In this document: piece after piece, positions 12,195-23,368 of the stretch
Position numbering within the stretch: the stretch's first letter is position 1
How the letters are laid out: every line of letters starts with the position of its first letter
NCBI GenBank assembly: GCA_032871835.1
Contig: CM065301.1
Coordinates: 9,804,413 to 9,868,412, forward strand
Source of the DNA: Dipteronia dyeriana
Taxonomy: Eukaryota; Streptophyta; Magnoliopsida; Sapindales; Sapindaceae
DNA length: 64,000 nucleotides
Direction: 5' to 3'
The notes under the pieces: model-generated
Database searches by the model: none
What the model saw: only the letters and a program-made list of their open reading frames with translations
Told to the model about the DNA's origin: nothing
Translations under genes and position numbers: made by a program

Positions 12195-12901
12195 TTAAGA
12201 GATGCTCTCACCTTTATTCTTGGGTAGGTGTAGATTTGTATCTACTAGTGTTCTGGATATTCCAAAATCATTTTTATTGAATTTTTCAAGAATCATGTCA
12301 ACATAATGTGACTGACTTAGAATGATTCCGTTCGATGTCCTTGAGATTTTCATTCCCAACATTACATCAGCTGGTCCCATATCTTTCTTATCAAATCTTG
12401 ATTTCAACATCTCCTTTGTAGATTTGATCATTTTATCATCACTACCAAAAATTAGCATGTCATCAACGTGTACACACAAAATGACATATTCATTTTCAGT
12501 GTCTTTGACCTAAAAACATTTGTCATATTCGTTGATCTTAAAACCATTTGACATCATAACATTGTCAAATTTCTCATGCCATTGCTTTGGTGTTTGCTTT
12601 AGATCATATAAAGACTTCACCAACTTACAGACTTTCTTTCCTTACCCTGGAGAGGAAAACACTCAGGTTGTTCCATATAGATCTCTTCATCTAATTCTCC
12701 ATATAAGAAAGTTGTTTCTACATCCATTTGATGTACTTCAAGATTTCGCAAAGCTGCGATTGCAAGTATCATCATAATGGAGGTTATTCTCGTTACAGGA
12801 AAATACGTATCAAAGTAATCTAGGCATTCTCGTTGATTGTAGCCTTTAATTACAAGTCTGGCCTTATACTTATCAATTGATCCATCCGCTTTCATTTTCA
12901 T
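12195..12901 (-). pseudogene. copia reverse transcriptase remnant
   Basis: The frame at 12617-12901 gives DKYKARLVIKGYNQRE and VHQMDVETTFLYGELDEEIY, the N-terminal RT blocks (the usual form is MDVKTAFLNG). The frame at 12195-12479 gives CVHVDDMLIFGSD, where the catalytic motif is usually YVDDML, so the Y is replaced by H. This is followed by KDMGPADVMLGMKI. The two pieces are in different frames. The family is clearly Ty1/copia; activity is lost. Confidence 0.9.
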
Positions 12902-13065
12902 CTTGAAAATTCATTTGGACCCTAGTGGTTTACATCCCGGAGGAAGGTCCACTAATTCCCAAGTATGATTTTGGAAAATTGAATCAATTTTGCTCTTTAT
13001 GGCCTCTTTCCACAAGAGTCCTTCTGACGAGCTTGCCGCTTCTTTAAAGGTTCGAGGTTCACCTT

Positions 13066-13909
13066 CTAGCAAAAAAGGTCAGAAAAAATCTGAACCAAAA
13101 AATATATATATATTTTTTGTCCCAGCTTTTTTGCTACGTATAGATCATCCTCAGCTTCTTGTTCTTGGTCCTCACAACTTGCAACATGTGTTCGTTTTGA
13201 CCAACTTGCTTCATCGTTGGATTTACATTGAAATACATCTTCAAAGAACGATGCATTTCTAGATTCCATTATCGTGTTTTTGTGTATATCTGGGATGTCA
13301 GGCTTATACACCAAAAATCGATAAGCACCACTGTTATGTGCATATCCAATGAAAATGCAATCAATGGTTTTCGGACCTATTTTCACCCTCTTAGGTATAT
13401 TTACGACCGCTTTGGCAAGACATCCCCCACATTCTTAAGAATTTGTGGAAGACTTTATTCCTTTCCACAACTCATATGAGGTCATGTCTATTTTCTTACG
13501 GGGTACCTTATTTAAAAGGTAATATAGCTTCACCCCACATGTTCTGAGACAATCCAGAACTTAACAGCATTGCATTTATCATTTCTTTCAAGGAATGATC
13601 TTTCTGTTCAGAAACTTCGTTTTGCTGATACGGTACAGTGGTTTAATGTATGCTTCCATGTTGTGCACATAATTCAACACATGGTGCTTCATACTCACCA
13701 CCTCGGTTGCTTCTTAGGGACAACAGCCAACAGAAGGTTTCACTTTGGGTCATCCATTTGGCATGAATCTTATGCAGACTCACTTGAAGCTCTTGGACTT
13801 GACTCATAACTGTCATGAAGTCCTTCATCTTGTACTCAAGAAACCAGCATACAACAAACCTTTTGGATCCAATATCCACAGTCTTGTATTTCCGGTCTAA
13901 CGACTCCAA
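13066..13909 (-). pseudogene. copia integrase remnant
   Basis: The minus frame 13643-13909 holds FVVCWFLEYKMKDF and LRSNRGGEY, the second catalytic block of the integrase core, where the usual form is LRSDRGGEY; the catalytic D is N. The frame 13066-13386 holds DCIFIGYAHNSGAYRFLVY and ESRNASFFEDVF, the integrase C-terminal region of copia polyproteins. Frames and stops separate the two parts. Confidence 0.88.
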
Positions 13910-14138
13910 CAGTTCTTTGGCTAGTTTTCTTTTAAAGAATATACGTTATACAGCGAATCTGACAGCTCGTTCAGTATGTAGTTTCGGCATAAAAATCCGA
14001 ATGGTTCCATGCATCAATAACATTCCATACATGAACATCACGCTCTTCACCACTATTGGGTTTAATAGCTTTTTCAGTCAGGAACCCAACTGGGTGGGTT
14101 CAATGTGGTCAAACAAACAATATATTTTGATGCCACCA

Positions 14139-14919
14139 TTAAAAGTTCGTGTGACTCACACACTGGCTCATCACTGGTTCTACCATGTTTCTCACGAATA
14201 AGTTGATGGCCGGAGTCAATGTTGCCACACTTGGCAATACAATAGCCACTTCGCTCACAAGCAAAGAATTAACACCCGAAGTGTCTAATCCTACACTTGG
14301 ATTATCATTTAAAGTCTCTAGTGGAACGCTCGAGTTCATGTTTAATTTATCCACCACAGTATCATGCGGAGATCAACTAAATTAATATGAAAATTAATTC
14401 TCATTAAAATTGGCAACATTAAAGTCAAATCAGTTTGTTTTGAATTCAAAATTTAATATTTCAATTAATCCGGAATTAATAATTGAAATAAATCATCATG
14501 CAATTGATAATTACAATTTTGAAGTTCAAATAATTGATTTTGACAATAACCACCATTTTAAACTTACATATCCAACTCGTTAACACTGTTGGTCTTAGGA
14601 GCCTCATCAATTAAGAATCTCGCAAGATTCAATGTGGTCAGTCAGGGCAACATCTTTTGAAACCCATACCACTGAATTTCTCTTGTTTCTCCATATGATT
14701 TATCATAACAGAAACTGGATACACAAACGAATTCACCGTTTGGGTATTCATTTGACCCATAAAAGGGTTAACCATCGGGTCGGTCAACTGGCCCACAATT
14801 GGGTTGACCACCGGATTCTCTTGAGCCATGCTCAGGTTCATAGTTGATTTGGCAGTCATCTTACATAGAAAACCAAACCTTTTTTTTTTGAACCACATAT
14901 ATACAACGATATAAACCAT
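14139..14919 (-). pseudogene. copia gag remnant
   Basis: Reading on the minus strand, MAQENPVVNPIVG and INHMEKQEKFSGMGFKR (14638-14919) resemble a copia gag N-terminus. After a frame change LTTLNLARFLIDEAPKTNS follows (about 14570-14640), a common gag block. A second open segment (14139-14357) is not recognised. The space is shorter than a full gag and an AT-rich stretch interrupts it at 14390-14570, so part of gag has probably been lost or replaced. Confidence 0.7.
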
Positions 14920-14934
14920 TTATCTATCACATCC

Positions 14935-15800
14935 GGTATATATATAACAATCTCAGATACTGATATAACACAATCAGTTTGTTAATATATATCAACACCC
15001 GTGTACAACAATATATCAATAACTGATATATCAAATATAGTGTATCAAACACTATTCTAGCACTTTAAATATAATATGTATATTTATAAAACAATGCTGC
15101 TACTTGGTAAGATTATATGCTAATATAACCAATTTATTCCAATTGATATCTAACACTGATATCAAACAATAATACTGTCTTTTGATTGACCAAAATTTTG
15201 TATTATTTAGCTCCACACATATCAGTACAACATACTAATATATCAATCGATCTAATTGTATGTTAATATATATCCACAATATATATAGCACATACATATT
15301 AATCAATAAAATGATTTGAAAACCAGTGTCAATACTTAAGATTAATTGAACTTAATATATATATACTCGTATATATAAACTGGTTTGTACCTGATTATAT
15401 AAAGATATAATCCTTTTAACGGTTGTTTCAGATATGGACTATAATTCTATATCTCTAAAATATCATGTATTTACACAACTCATGTGTACAACCGATATAC
15501 TATTAGAATCACACAAATATCATATATATTATATGATAGTACTGATGTCAATCAGTTGATATCAAACCGGTGAATCAATAATTGATTCTAGATTTTACAA
15601 TCAGTATCTGGTATTACAGACCTGATTACCCAGTTGAAATCATAATTGATTTCCAAATCAATGTCTGTTAATAGACCCGATTTTCCAAAAATTAAATCAG
15701 GCTATTATGTGAATTTAGTGTCTAGAATTAGACCCGATTTCCACCGTTTTTTTTTTCTTTTGAAATCAGTGTCTGGAAGCAGACCCAATTTCCACAAATC
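14935..15800 (-). repeat. Repeat-rich leader of the copia element
   Basis: Non-coding region between the 5' LTR and gag. It holds many degenerate ATATATCA/TGATATAT motifs. At about 15600-15800 four imperfect copies of a roughly 60-bp unit have the core AGTGTCTGGAAGCAGACCCA or variants (TGTCTGTTAATAGACCCGAT, TGTCTAGAATTAGACCCGAT). Confidence 0.6.
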
Positions 15801-15903
15801 CTTTTAGTTCCAAGTTTGTCACGATCTAAACCAGAAACCAAAACCAAAACCAGAAAGTTCTTTTTGTAGAAAACGTTTCTAGAAAAAGATGGATTAAAGA
15901 ATG

Positions 15904-15917
15904 AAAATTGTCTTAAG
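15904..15917 (-). other. Candidate primer-binding site, self-complementary to the LTR
   Basis: At the position where a tRNA primer site is expected (2 nt inside the 5' LTR) the minus strand reads CTTAAGACAATTTT. It does not match the usual TGGTATCAGAGC of initiator tRNA-Met. It is perfectly complementary over 14 nt to AAAATTGTCTTAAG in the LTR (minus strand, 16034-16021). The geometry is that of Tf1-type self-priming; function is inference. Confidence 0.45.
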
Positions 15918-15919
15918 AT

Positions 15920-16950
15920 TGTTGTTTGTAATACGCAAAAACAATCTGGTTCGAATCTGCAGAACATAACAAACAGAAACAAAACGTTAGGGAATCGAGG
16001 CCCGTGTTTCACAAGGTGTCCTTAAGACAATTTTGCCGTATATAACACCGTATGTGTATAGCGATTGTCTCTCAGGATACAACGATTCAACAGTGGAAGT
16101 GCAAAGCACAACTACTCTCAGCGAACTTAAATTAGGTTCGAACTTACCATGCACTGAAGAAGAAAACCGAGAAGGAGAGAAGAAAAAAAAAACTTATGAT
16201 TTCGTGAGTGCAAGAATGATTTCAATTCTAGAAAAATGTAGACTAGGGTTTTTTTTTTAATGTAACCGAAATCAAAAAAATCAATTTTGAAAATTGCTTA
16301 ATTACTACGTTTTAAATGATAAAGGAAATTTAATTAAAAAATAATATTCTAAAAGATTTATTCCTAATTGATCATTGATTCTGATCACTTAGTGATCAAG
16401 TAAGTATCAGAATCCAAAATTGATCATTGATTCTGATTACTTAGTGATCAAGTAAGTATCAGAATCCAAAACGGAAAACAACTATTTCTTAATCAAAAAT
16501 GGAAATTTTCATTTTTCATTATCATTTATTGAAAACGTTTGATTTAGGGAAAATAATTAATTCTTTCCTTATCAATAAACTGATTTAGGACAAATTAAAT
16601 TCAACATAGTAGCAAAAATTTGGTTGTACTCTCACAGTCCAACCGGAGCAGCATTCGTGTACGCAAGACGTGCTCTTACACATGTTGATAAGCTACTATC
16701 ACACAACTACTTATATACCACATATAAGTATTTTACCCAACCAATGTGGGATGCATATTTTCCCTACACAATGGGCTCGCTTTGAGACTCAATTTCTCAT
16801 TCACCCATTAATCGATTTGTGAGTTTGAGTATACCACTTCGAAGCTCTCACGAATGAGAATTCGAATATACATTGATCTTTAATTTTCATGAAACCGATC
16901 ATACTCAAATAACCCTCTCAAACCGGTAGTTTGTCACAAATTTTCCAACA
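15920..16950 (-). repeat. 5' LTR of the copia element
   Basis: The minus strand starts TGTTGGAAAATTTG at 16950 and ends in CAAACAACA at 15920. Upstream of TATA-like sequences (TATACACATA at 16060-16051, TTATATA at 16045-16039) two direct 52-bp repeats lie at 16368-16419 and 16420-16471. The first carries the near-palindrome TTCTGATCACTTAGTGATCA. Their position in U3 is that of enhancer repeats in other plant copia elements. Confidence 0.92.
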
Positions 16951-17275
16951 GTAAGTTTAATTTATTTTTAATGTAAATTATATTACAGTTGATTATATTA
17001 TTCGTTGAATTTGTTATGTGAATTATATTATGTAATTAAGTTTATAAGTTATAATTTTATCTTTTTAAATTAAATATGTAAAATCGACAAATTTATAAAT
17101 TAATGGATTTATAACGGGTAACTTATTAATTTATGGGTTTGTATTTGGGTTATAATTGATGATGTGATAGACGGCTTATTTATGCGTTCAAGTCTTCTGC
17201 TACTCTCACTCGCAGAGAAAAACACGAATATATGTAGTATTAAAAAATATATATTTAATGATATGATAAACTTAG
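16951..17275. other. Intergenic, no gene seen
   Basis: AT-rich sequence between the copia element and a MITE; nothing recognised. Confidence 0.4.
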
Positions 17276-17566
17276 AATTTATTTGGTTGAGTTTTTAAAA
17301 AATCTGTATCGATAAAAGATCTATCTATTAGAAATAGAGTTTTTTTTTTTTTTTTAAATATAGATAATTGTTTGGTTGGTAGATTTTTTTTTCAATGTCT
17401 ATTTGGAGAAGTAGCTCCCATGAACTTTTATCTAGTAGAGGTTTAAACTCTACTAATCTTTACTTAATTAAAAATAGACATTCTTAAAAGTCCAACCAAA
17501 CGATTCCAAAAAATCCAAATAGATATCTTTTGAATCGGTAGAAAATTCAACCGAACAAATACTTAA
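17272..17566. mobile_element. Small MITE with GGTTGA termini
   Basis: The left end AATTTATTTGGTTGAGTTTT and the reverse complement of the right end (TATTTGTTCGGTTGAATTTT) are inverted repeats. Matching continues inward through ATCGATAAAAGATCT against CCGATTCAAAAGATAT. There is no coding content. A hAT-type origin is plausible from the TTTGGTTGA ends; the TSD is not clear. Confidence 0.55.
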
Positions 17567-17703
17567 TCAGTTGCATTCAAAAGAAGAAATAAACGGGTCG
17601 GGCTCGGGTCGAAACAACCAAATTGCAAACTCTAAATTTGATTAAAAAAGTGCACTCAAGTCAAGTGCCAAGCTTTTCAAAGTGGTTTTCTCTGCTTCCA
17701 AAA

Positions 17704-17711
17704 TTTGGCGC
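17704..17711 (+). promoter_or_regulatory. E2F consensus site upstream of the NSE6-like gene
   Basis: TTTGGCGC exactly fits the E2F consensus TTTSSCGC and ends 51 bp before the ATG of the following gene. E2F sites of this form are common near plant genes of DNA replication and repair, which agrees with the assignment of that gene. Confidence 0.6.
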
Positions 17712-17762
17712 TTCTCTCAGCAGACGGAAACAGTCTCAGAAACTGAAAGAAAGTTCATCCCC

Positions 17763-20700
17763 ATGGATTTGGATGCTCCTCTTGATTTCGAAAATGAAGA
17801 CAAGCTTGTCAATAAGCCTGTTGTTAACAAGAAAAGGTTTTTACTTTCTTTTAATAGAAAAATAAAATAAAAAATTGAAGTGTGTGTGTTTTGTTTTGAA
17901 GCCATTGCTTAATATGTTATTTTTGCACATTATATATTGTTGTTTCTTTATATGCTCAATATTATCTTTTCTGTAACTAGGGTTTTAACTTCTGGTAGCG
18001 TAAGTGTTGCTGCAATGGTAATTTGGATTGTTAGGGTTTTTGGCAATTGCTTCTTATGAAATTATTTTAAAATTGATGTGATAGCTAGTTTGCTACTCTT
18101 GATGGCTTTGTTTATGAACAAAACTTTTTCATTTATTTTTTAAATCTAATTTATGATTATATGTGAAGTAAAGCACCTCTTCTCCCCTTTTGTTATATTA
18201 AGTACCATTTTAAGTTCAAAAACTTTCTGTTTTCATATTTAATTTGCAAATTTGAAGGTTGTTGAGAGCCCGATTAGTTGAACAAATTAATTTTTCTTTG
18301 TTTTTATTTTCATCAAAATTGAGAACTTGATTAAGATCTTTGAGAACCATTAAGCTAAAATGTTCCCTTTCTTAAATTCCTGAATGAAGAGAATTTTAAC
18401 TTAGCCTAGAAATTAAACATGAACCTAAAACATTGCTTTTGAATTGAGTTTGTCTCATAGTTGAGTTATTAGTTTCATGTGATTTTCATGTTCACTGATA
18501 TTTTCTTTTCTGTCATCCAGGAAAAAAGTTATTGGTTTGGATGATCTTTTGACGGATCACTACAAGCAAAAAAGTAAACTTATAGAGAAGGAAAAAAAGC
18601 GGGAAAAAGCCTCAAAAAACTATAATTCAGACGAGGATGAGAGTGGGAAGGAAGCTTTATTGTCTAACATCGTTAACAACTGCCAAAATCAGGCACATTA
18701 AGTTTTCCTATATATATATATATTATTTTATTATTTTTATTATTTAATTGTGACTGAATATATTAACTGGCCTTTGTGTAGATGCAAGATATAAGCGGTG
18801 AGGAAGAGCTCTCTGATTGGGGACTCCATGTTTTTGGAAATCAGGTTTGTTTAATGTATTATGGTATGAAAATAATACTAAATGCTGACTGAATGTTTTG
18901 ATTATCAACTAGGAACATGTTTAGGCTTTGCTCCCCTTTTTAAATTATTCTCTTCCTCTTTGTGAATTTCAGAAAACTCCACCACCTTTAGATTTTCCTC
19001 AGCTTGGAAGTTGCAAGCTTTTGCATTCTTTCTTAAACAACGAAGTCAATTCTCTTGTGGAACTCACTGCAGAAAATGGTTGTTTTTTTTTTTTTTCCAT
19101 ATCTGCTTTCTTTGTTGTCCCATATCATTCTACACATACTAATTTATAACGGCAATATGAGTTTGATGTACTTATCCTGATTGGTTCAAACAATGTGTAA
19201 TGGTAAAGTGAATATTTACTGTCTCACTGATATGTTCTTGCAGGGGAGACTTTCCTTGAAGGATTGTTAATCAATGGCTGGCTCTCAAAATTAGTCATCA
19301 CAAGGGGTCATGTGGAAAAATCTATAGCCACATGGACTTTTAATTTGAGTGAGTTTATCTAATTTGTCCATTCAATGGGTATATACCATTTTCTCATGTG
19401 CTCATCCTTTGGTTTACAGTTTTATATTCTTCAAAAGAAGAGCCAAGGGCATCTGCATGTGACTTTTGGTGTGCAATTCTCTCTTCTAAAAACAAGGTGA
19501 ACTTGATTTTTTTTTCTACTGATAGATTTATAATATGGCACTGAAATAGTAGACTGGTTTATATTCTTTCTGATTAGCATCTTTTCAATCTGAGTGGCTG
19601 TCTTTTTGATATCATGCTTTTTATCAGGTTGATGCACTGGCCACTAAGATTGACTGGTTTCCTAGCTATTCGGAGCTTAACAGAGCTCTTTCAATATATG
19701 GGTTTTCAGCCAATTTTTCAACCGCTGCAGAATCAGTCAATACCAGTAAGTTCTGTTACATCTTTACTAGCATTTCATGTCTAACGTATCATGGACAAAT
19801 GCATTTTATGTAGAAGAGAATTTTCGGAACATATATATTTCCTTTTGTTATTTTCCTATCAAAAATAAATTCACTCAACAAGCCTTGTTTTTTATGATAT
19901 GGCCTCAGGGTTAATCACATTCAGTAATGCTTTGTTATTTGATTATTTTTTGTTTCTGGCCTCAGGCCTCTTCTCCCTTCACTTCTACCATGTCCAGCAA
20001 GCATCCACACATAGGCATTGAATGTACAAAGAATTGGCAAAGAAAAGTCAATTGTATTATACTTTTGTCAAAGAATGATGTGAAGAGCTGTTTGCATGAT
20101 TAATAAACAACTTTCTCTAGACACAGCTCCTATTGTTCTATAGGTTGGTTATTCTTTTGAAATTGGTTTGTTGAGAGGTACTGGTGGCAGTGATAGTTTT
20201 TTAAAAATAAAAAATAAAATAAAAATCTATATATACTCAGGGAGTCAGGGTCGTATTCCCCCTGATTTACTTAAGCTGATGAGGCTTTCCATCCAACATT
20301 ATGGAAAACTTCTGTTTAACTTTGTATATATTGGTGCCATCCTTTTGTAGTCAGTATGAAATTATGATAAGTGCTTCTTGATGTTGTTTGACAAATTTAT
20401 TTATATCTTGCCACTTTTGGAGTTCTTCTCACATTTGTTGTGTTTTCTTTTAGTTTCTGGTTATAGAGAACCACAAAATCTTATCGGCTGGATCAAATTT
20501 ACAGCCGCTTGTTGTCAAGCGAGGTGCGTTCAGATAGATGCAAGTGTCACTTGGTTTCTTTAATGGCATTCAAATGTTTGATTAAAAGTTGAAGCCTATT
20601 TATGTTGATTCTTTTGTTTTCAGGAGTAAAAAGTCTATCTTTTTGACTACAGAAGCCGAAGAGTTGGTTGAAGTTGTTACTTGCATATTTTTAGACCGCC

Positions 20701-23368
20701 AGTTTCTAGCCTTGTCAGTGCTATTATCTGAATGCATACAATCAGTTATCAATTACTTCACGGACCAGGAATGGAACACCAGTTGTCAAAAAATAGCAAA
20801 ATCTCTTGCTTGCAGGTGATTGTCTTTAACTATTTGAATTTATGCAATGTGGAAAATAGCAAAAACTTGTCTTATTACCTTGAATCTTAACATAAACATC
20901 TAAATTTCATGTTCTTGGCACGGCCCAATTGTATTTGCAACAAAATGTAGATATCTAAGTATAAAGGATGTTTTTTATTTAGTAAATTTTACTCTAGATA
21001 ACAGTGTTGTTTCTGATGACCAATTATTTAAGCTATCTGCAAAAACTATGAGCACTAGAAACAGTGTGAATACATTTTCAGTTTGCATTTTGTTTGGGTT
21101 GCTGCAGAGCATAACTTAGGAGCCTATTTGGCAGATTGATGTGTAAAATTATAGTTAGCTCAGGGAAGGATTTGCATGATTTTGGTGGTCACGGGAATCA
21201 GAGTAGTGGTAAGGATTAAGGAAAGGTAGTGGCAGCAGTTTGTAATGGGGTCAGTGGTTGGGAACATGTGATGAAGATGATAGCGAGGTTGATGGTGGTT
21301 TAATTGATGGATGTTTCAGCAGTAGATAAGTGTTAGTTGGAGCTGATATGTAAGAGGTAATTTGAGAATGGTTTTGAAATAGGTCTAAGTTTACTGAACT
21401 TGAAACTTTGTCATGACATTATTGCGGCAGGAATGGAGCTGTTGCTGGAGGTTAATGTTGTGTTGGTGACAGTAATTTATTTAGTATCATTTTGATGAAA
21501 GCAATTCAGGGTGGTTGTGGAAAATTTTGAATTTTGCTTTCAAAATCACTAAATTCTGGCTTCCAATGCAAATAAATTTTATTAATTCTGCTAGTGATAC
21601 TGTTACCCTACCAAACTTTATTGCATTTTTTATTTTATTTTTGTCACGCTTCTAAATGTGAGAATACAACATGCTATATTAATTGTGGTTGAGCACTCTT
21701 GAGCTCGGAATTTCTGATAATTGAAATCAATACAATCTATTTCCATTCAAACTGGGATCAGTGAAATAATCAAGTGTTGCTTTTTTAGAGTGTTCTGTTT
21801 GGGATTTCGTCAATTGTTGTGTTTTGTTTTTTGGAGATATCTCTGTTAGTGATACTTTTTGTTTGCCTCAGTGGATTGCTTCTTCACTTTGCACTCTTTC
21901 TTTTGTTTCCTAGCAAATACATGAATTTATCAAGTGTTAATTTGCAATGGAGAAAATTGGCATTGTTTTATTGTATATTGATAGTTGTATGATTGTATCA
22001 TAGATTTTGCTTATAGCAGCTCACCTCTTCTTCTTTCTTCTCTTATTTTATTTTTTGATTATCCACTGTGTGAATGTAGGGTCCCTAGAGACCTTGAATT
22101 GCTTGCGAACTGTAGACTGCATCGCAGGAGTCAACAACCGTACTAAGCACCTCAGAAGTGCAGTTGCTTACCAAATTCTTCTTGTCTGTTTCAATAATAA
22201 GGTATCCTGTTTTCTTTTCTATTTAGCTCAAGTATGTATTTAAACATCAAATGAAATAAATTTTTATGCAAAAGAAAAAGGATTCAATAAAAGTCCTTGA
22301 CTTTATTTTCGTGGCAGATCTCGGATTCGAATTATCTTCACGTTAATCTTAATTTCTTTAATTTTGAACATATATTTTTCTAGAAATAATTCAGATGGCT
22401 ATCATACTTGTTTATGTGCATTAGTGCATTACTATTGTCAAAGTTGATATAATTCATGCTCAGCAATGTGGACCTAACTCCTAACTTTTACAACAATTTA
22501 AAGGTGAATATGTTATGTGATGGTTTTCATTATCATTGAACTCATTCTATCTACAAATGTAATTCCAACAATCTTCTAATAGCTGGGAAAGTTTATAGCA
22601 ATTTTTATATTAAACTGAAATACTTGAAACTTTGCTTTACATTTGTCTGGCTAGCATAGTTTTAATCGATATGGATGCTTAATGATCTCATATCCATATC
22701 AAGAGCCATGATTTTTATTGAACATATCGGGCCATATTTTCATTAAAATCAGGAGCGAGTTGGTTTACAATTTATATTGTCTTTAGGAACTTTTTGGTTA
22801 ACACTTGAGCAAATTGTGTATAATTTATTCACTCCATTTACTCTGATGGCAAAATCGAATTAATACATGTTTGAAGTGAACGTAAAATTGTAAATGTGAT
22901 TGGTTTCTCTGTATTTAGGAAAACACTATAATCAGAAGGTTTTTAAATTACTTGATTTCATGCATTATTCAAGTTAAATTAAACACGAACTTAACGGGTT
23001 TTCTTTTTTGCATTTTTCTCAGGCTACCAGAGAGGAGGAAATCCTGAATTTGCTTATTAATATCAACCTGAAAGACAAAAATTGTGATTTTTTCAGGATG
23101 TATATCTATTTGGTTTTGACTGAGAATTGGCTTTTTTCATGTCCAACTTTGGAAGAAAAGCCGGTGATAAAGGAAATGTGGGGTGTCTTTCTCCGAAATT
23201 GTTCTTGTCAAATCTCTAGCACAGATATGAGACCTTATGCATCAAAGGTATGCAATGAACAGCTTTGATCTCTGTACATTTTGGACGACTTGCATTATAA
23301 AATTCCTTTCCACCTTACAGGTTCGGAATAAGGCTTCATTTCTTCTACTAAGTCCTGCCAACAAATAA
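17763..23368 (+). CDS. NSE6/ASAP1-like SMC5/6 complex subunit (frame break)
   Basis: Twelve exons: 17763-17836, 18521-18692, 18782-18844, 18973-19078, 19244-19348, 19420-19496, 19628-19745, 20454-20523, 20624-20815, 22080-22201, 23023-23247, 23321-23368. Codon phases agree across all junctions except exon 9 to 10. The product, about 456 residues, begins MDLDAPLDFENE, then KKVIGLDDLLTDHYKQKSK and a charged segment. Later blocks include WFPSYSELNRALSIYGF and CLRTVDCIAGVNNRTKHLRS. This pattern fits the plant CANIN/SLF2-like protein ASAP1, taken as NSE6 of the SMC5/6 complex acting in DNA repair; I recall this from family knowledge and could not search. Intron 2 has a GC donor. In exon 10 the phase-correct reading RVPRDL meets a stop at 22144-22146, while the frame one base later stays open, so an extra base lies near 22082-22093: a real mutation, an assembly error or a missed microexon. 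Confidence 0.68.
20816..22079 (+). other. Long intron 9 of the NSE6-like gene
   Basis: A 1.26-kb intron. The part at 21120-21460 is unusually rich in G on this strand (GGTGGT, GATGGTGG) compared with its surroundings and may be a decayed insertion. No exon with good splice sites and length 2 modulo 3, which would repair the frame, was evident by eye. Confidence 0.4.

Larger units (their letters stand above)
9864..16950 (-). mobile_element. Decayed Ty1/copia LTR retrotransposon
   Basis: Two LTRs of about 1.05 kb, each bounded by TG...CA, flank a 5-kb interior. On the minus strand the interior reads gag, integrase, reverse transcriptase, then RNase H, which is the copia order. A polypurine tract sits beside the left (3') LTR. 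Every coding domain is broken by stops or frameshifts, so the element cannot move by itself. Flanks ATTAG (9859-9863) and GTAAG (16951-16955) do not form a convincing TSD, so the ends may have diverged or recombined. It has inserted 0.8 kb upstream of the NSE6-like gene, in the opposite orientation. Confidence 0.92.

Noticed and set aside
11751..14385. Several + strand open frames inside the copia element
   Set aside because: They lie antisense to recognisable integrase, reverse transcriptase and RNase H fragments and match nothing.
9859..16955. Target-site duplication of the copia element
   Set aside because: ATTAG and GTAAG agree at only three of five positions, so no TSD is claimed.
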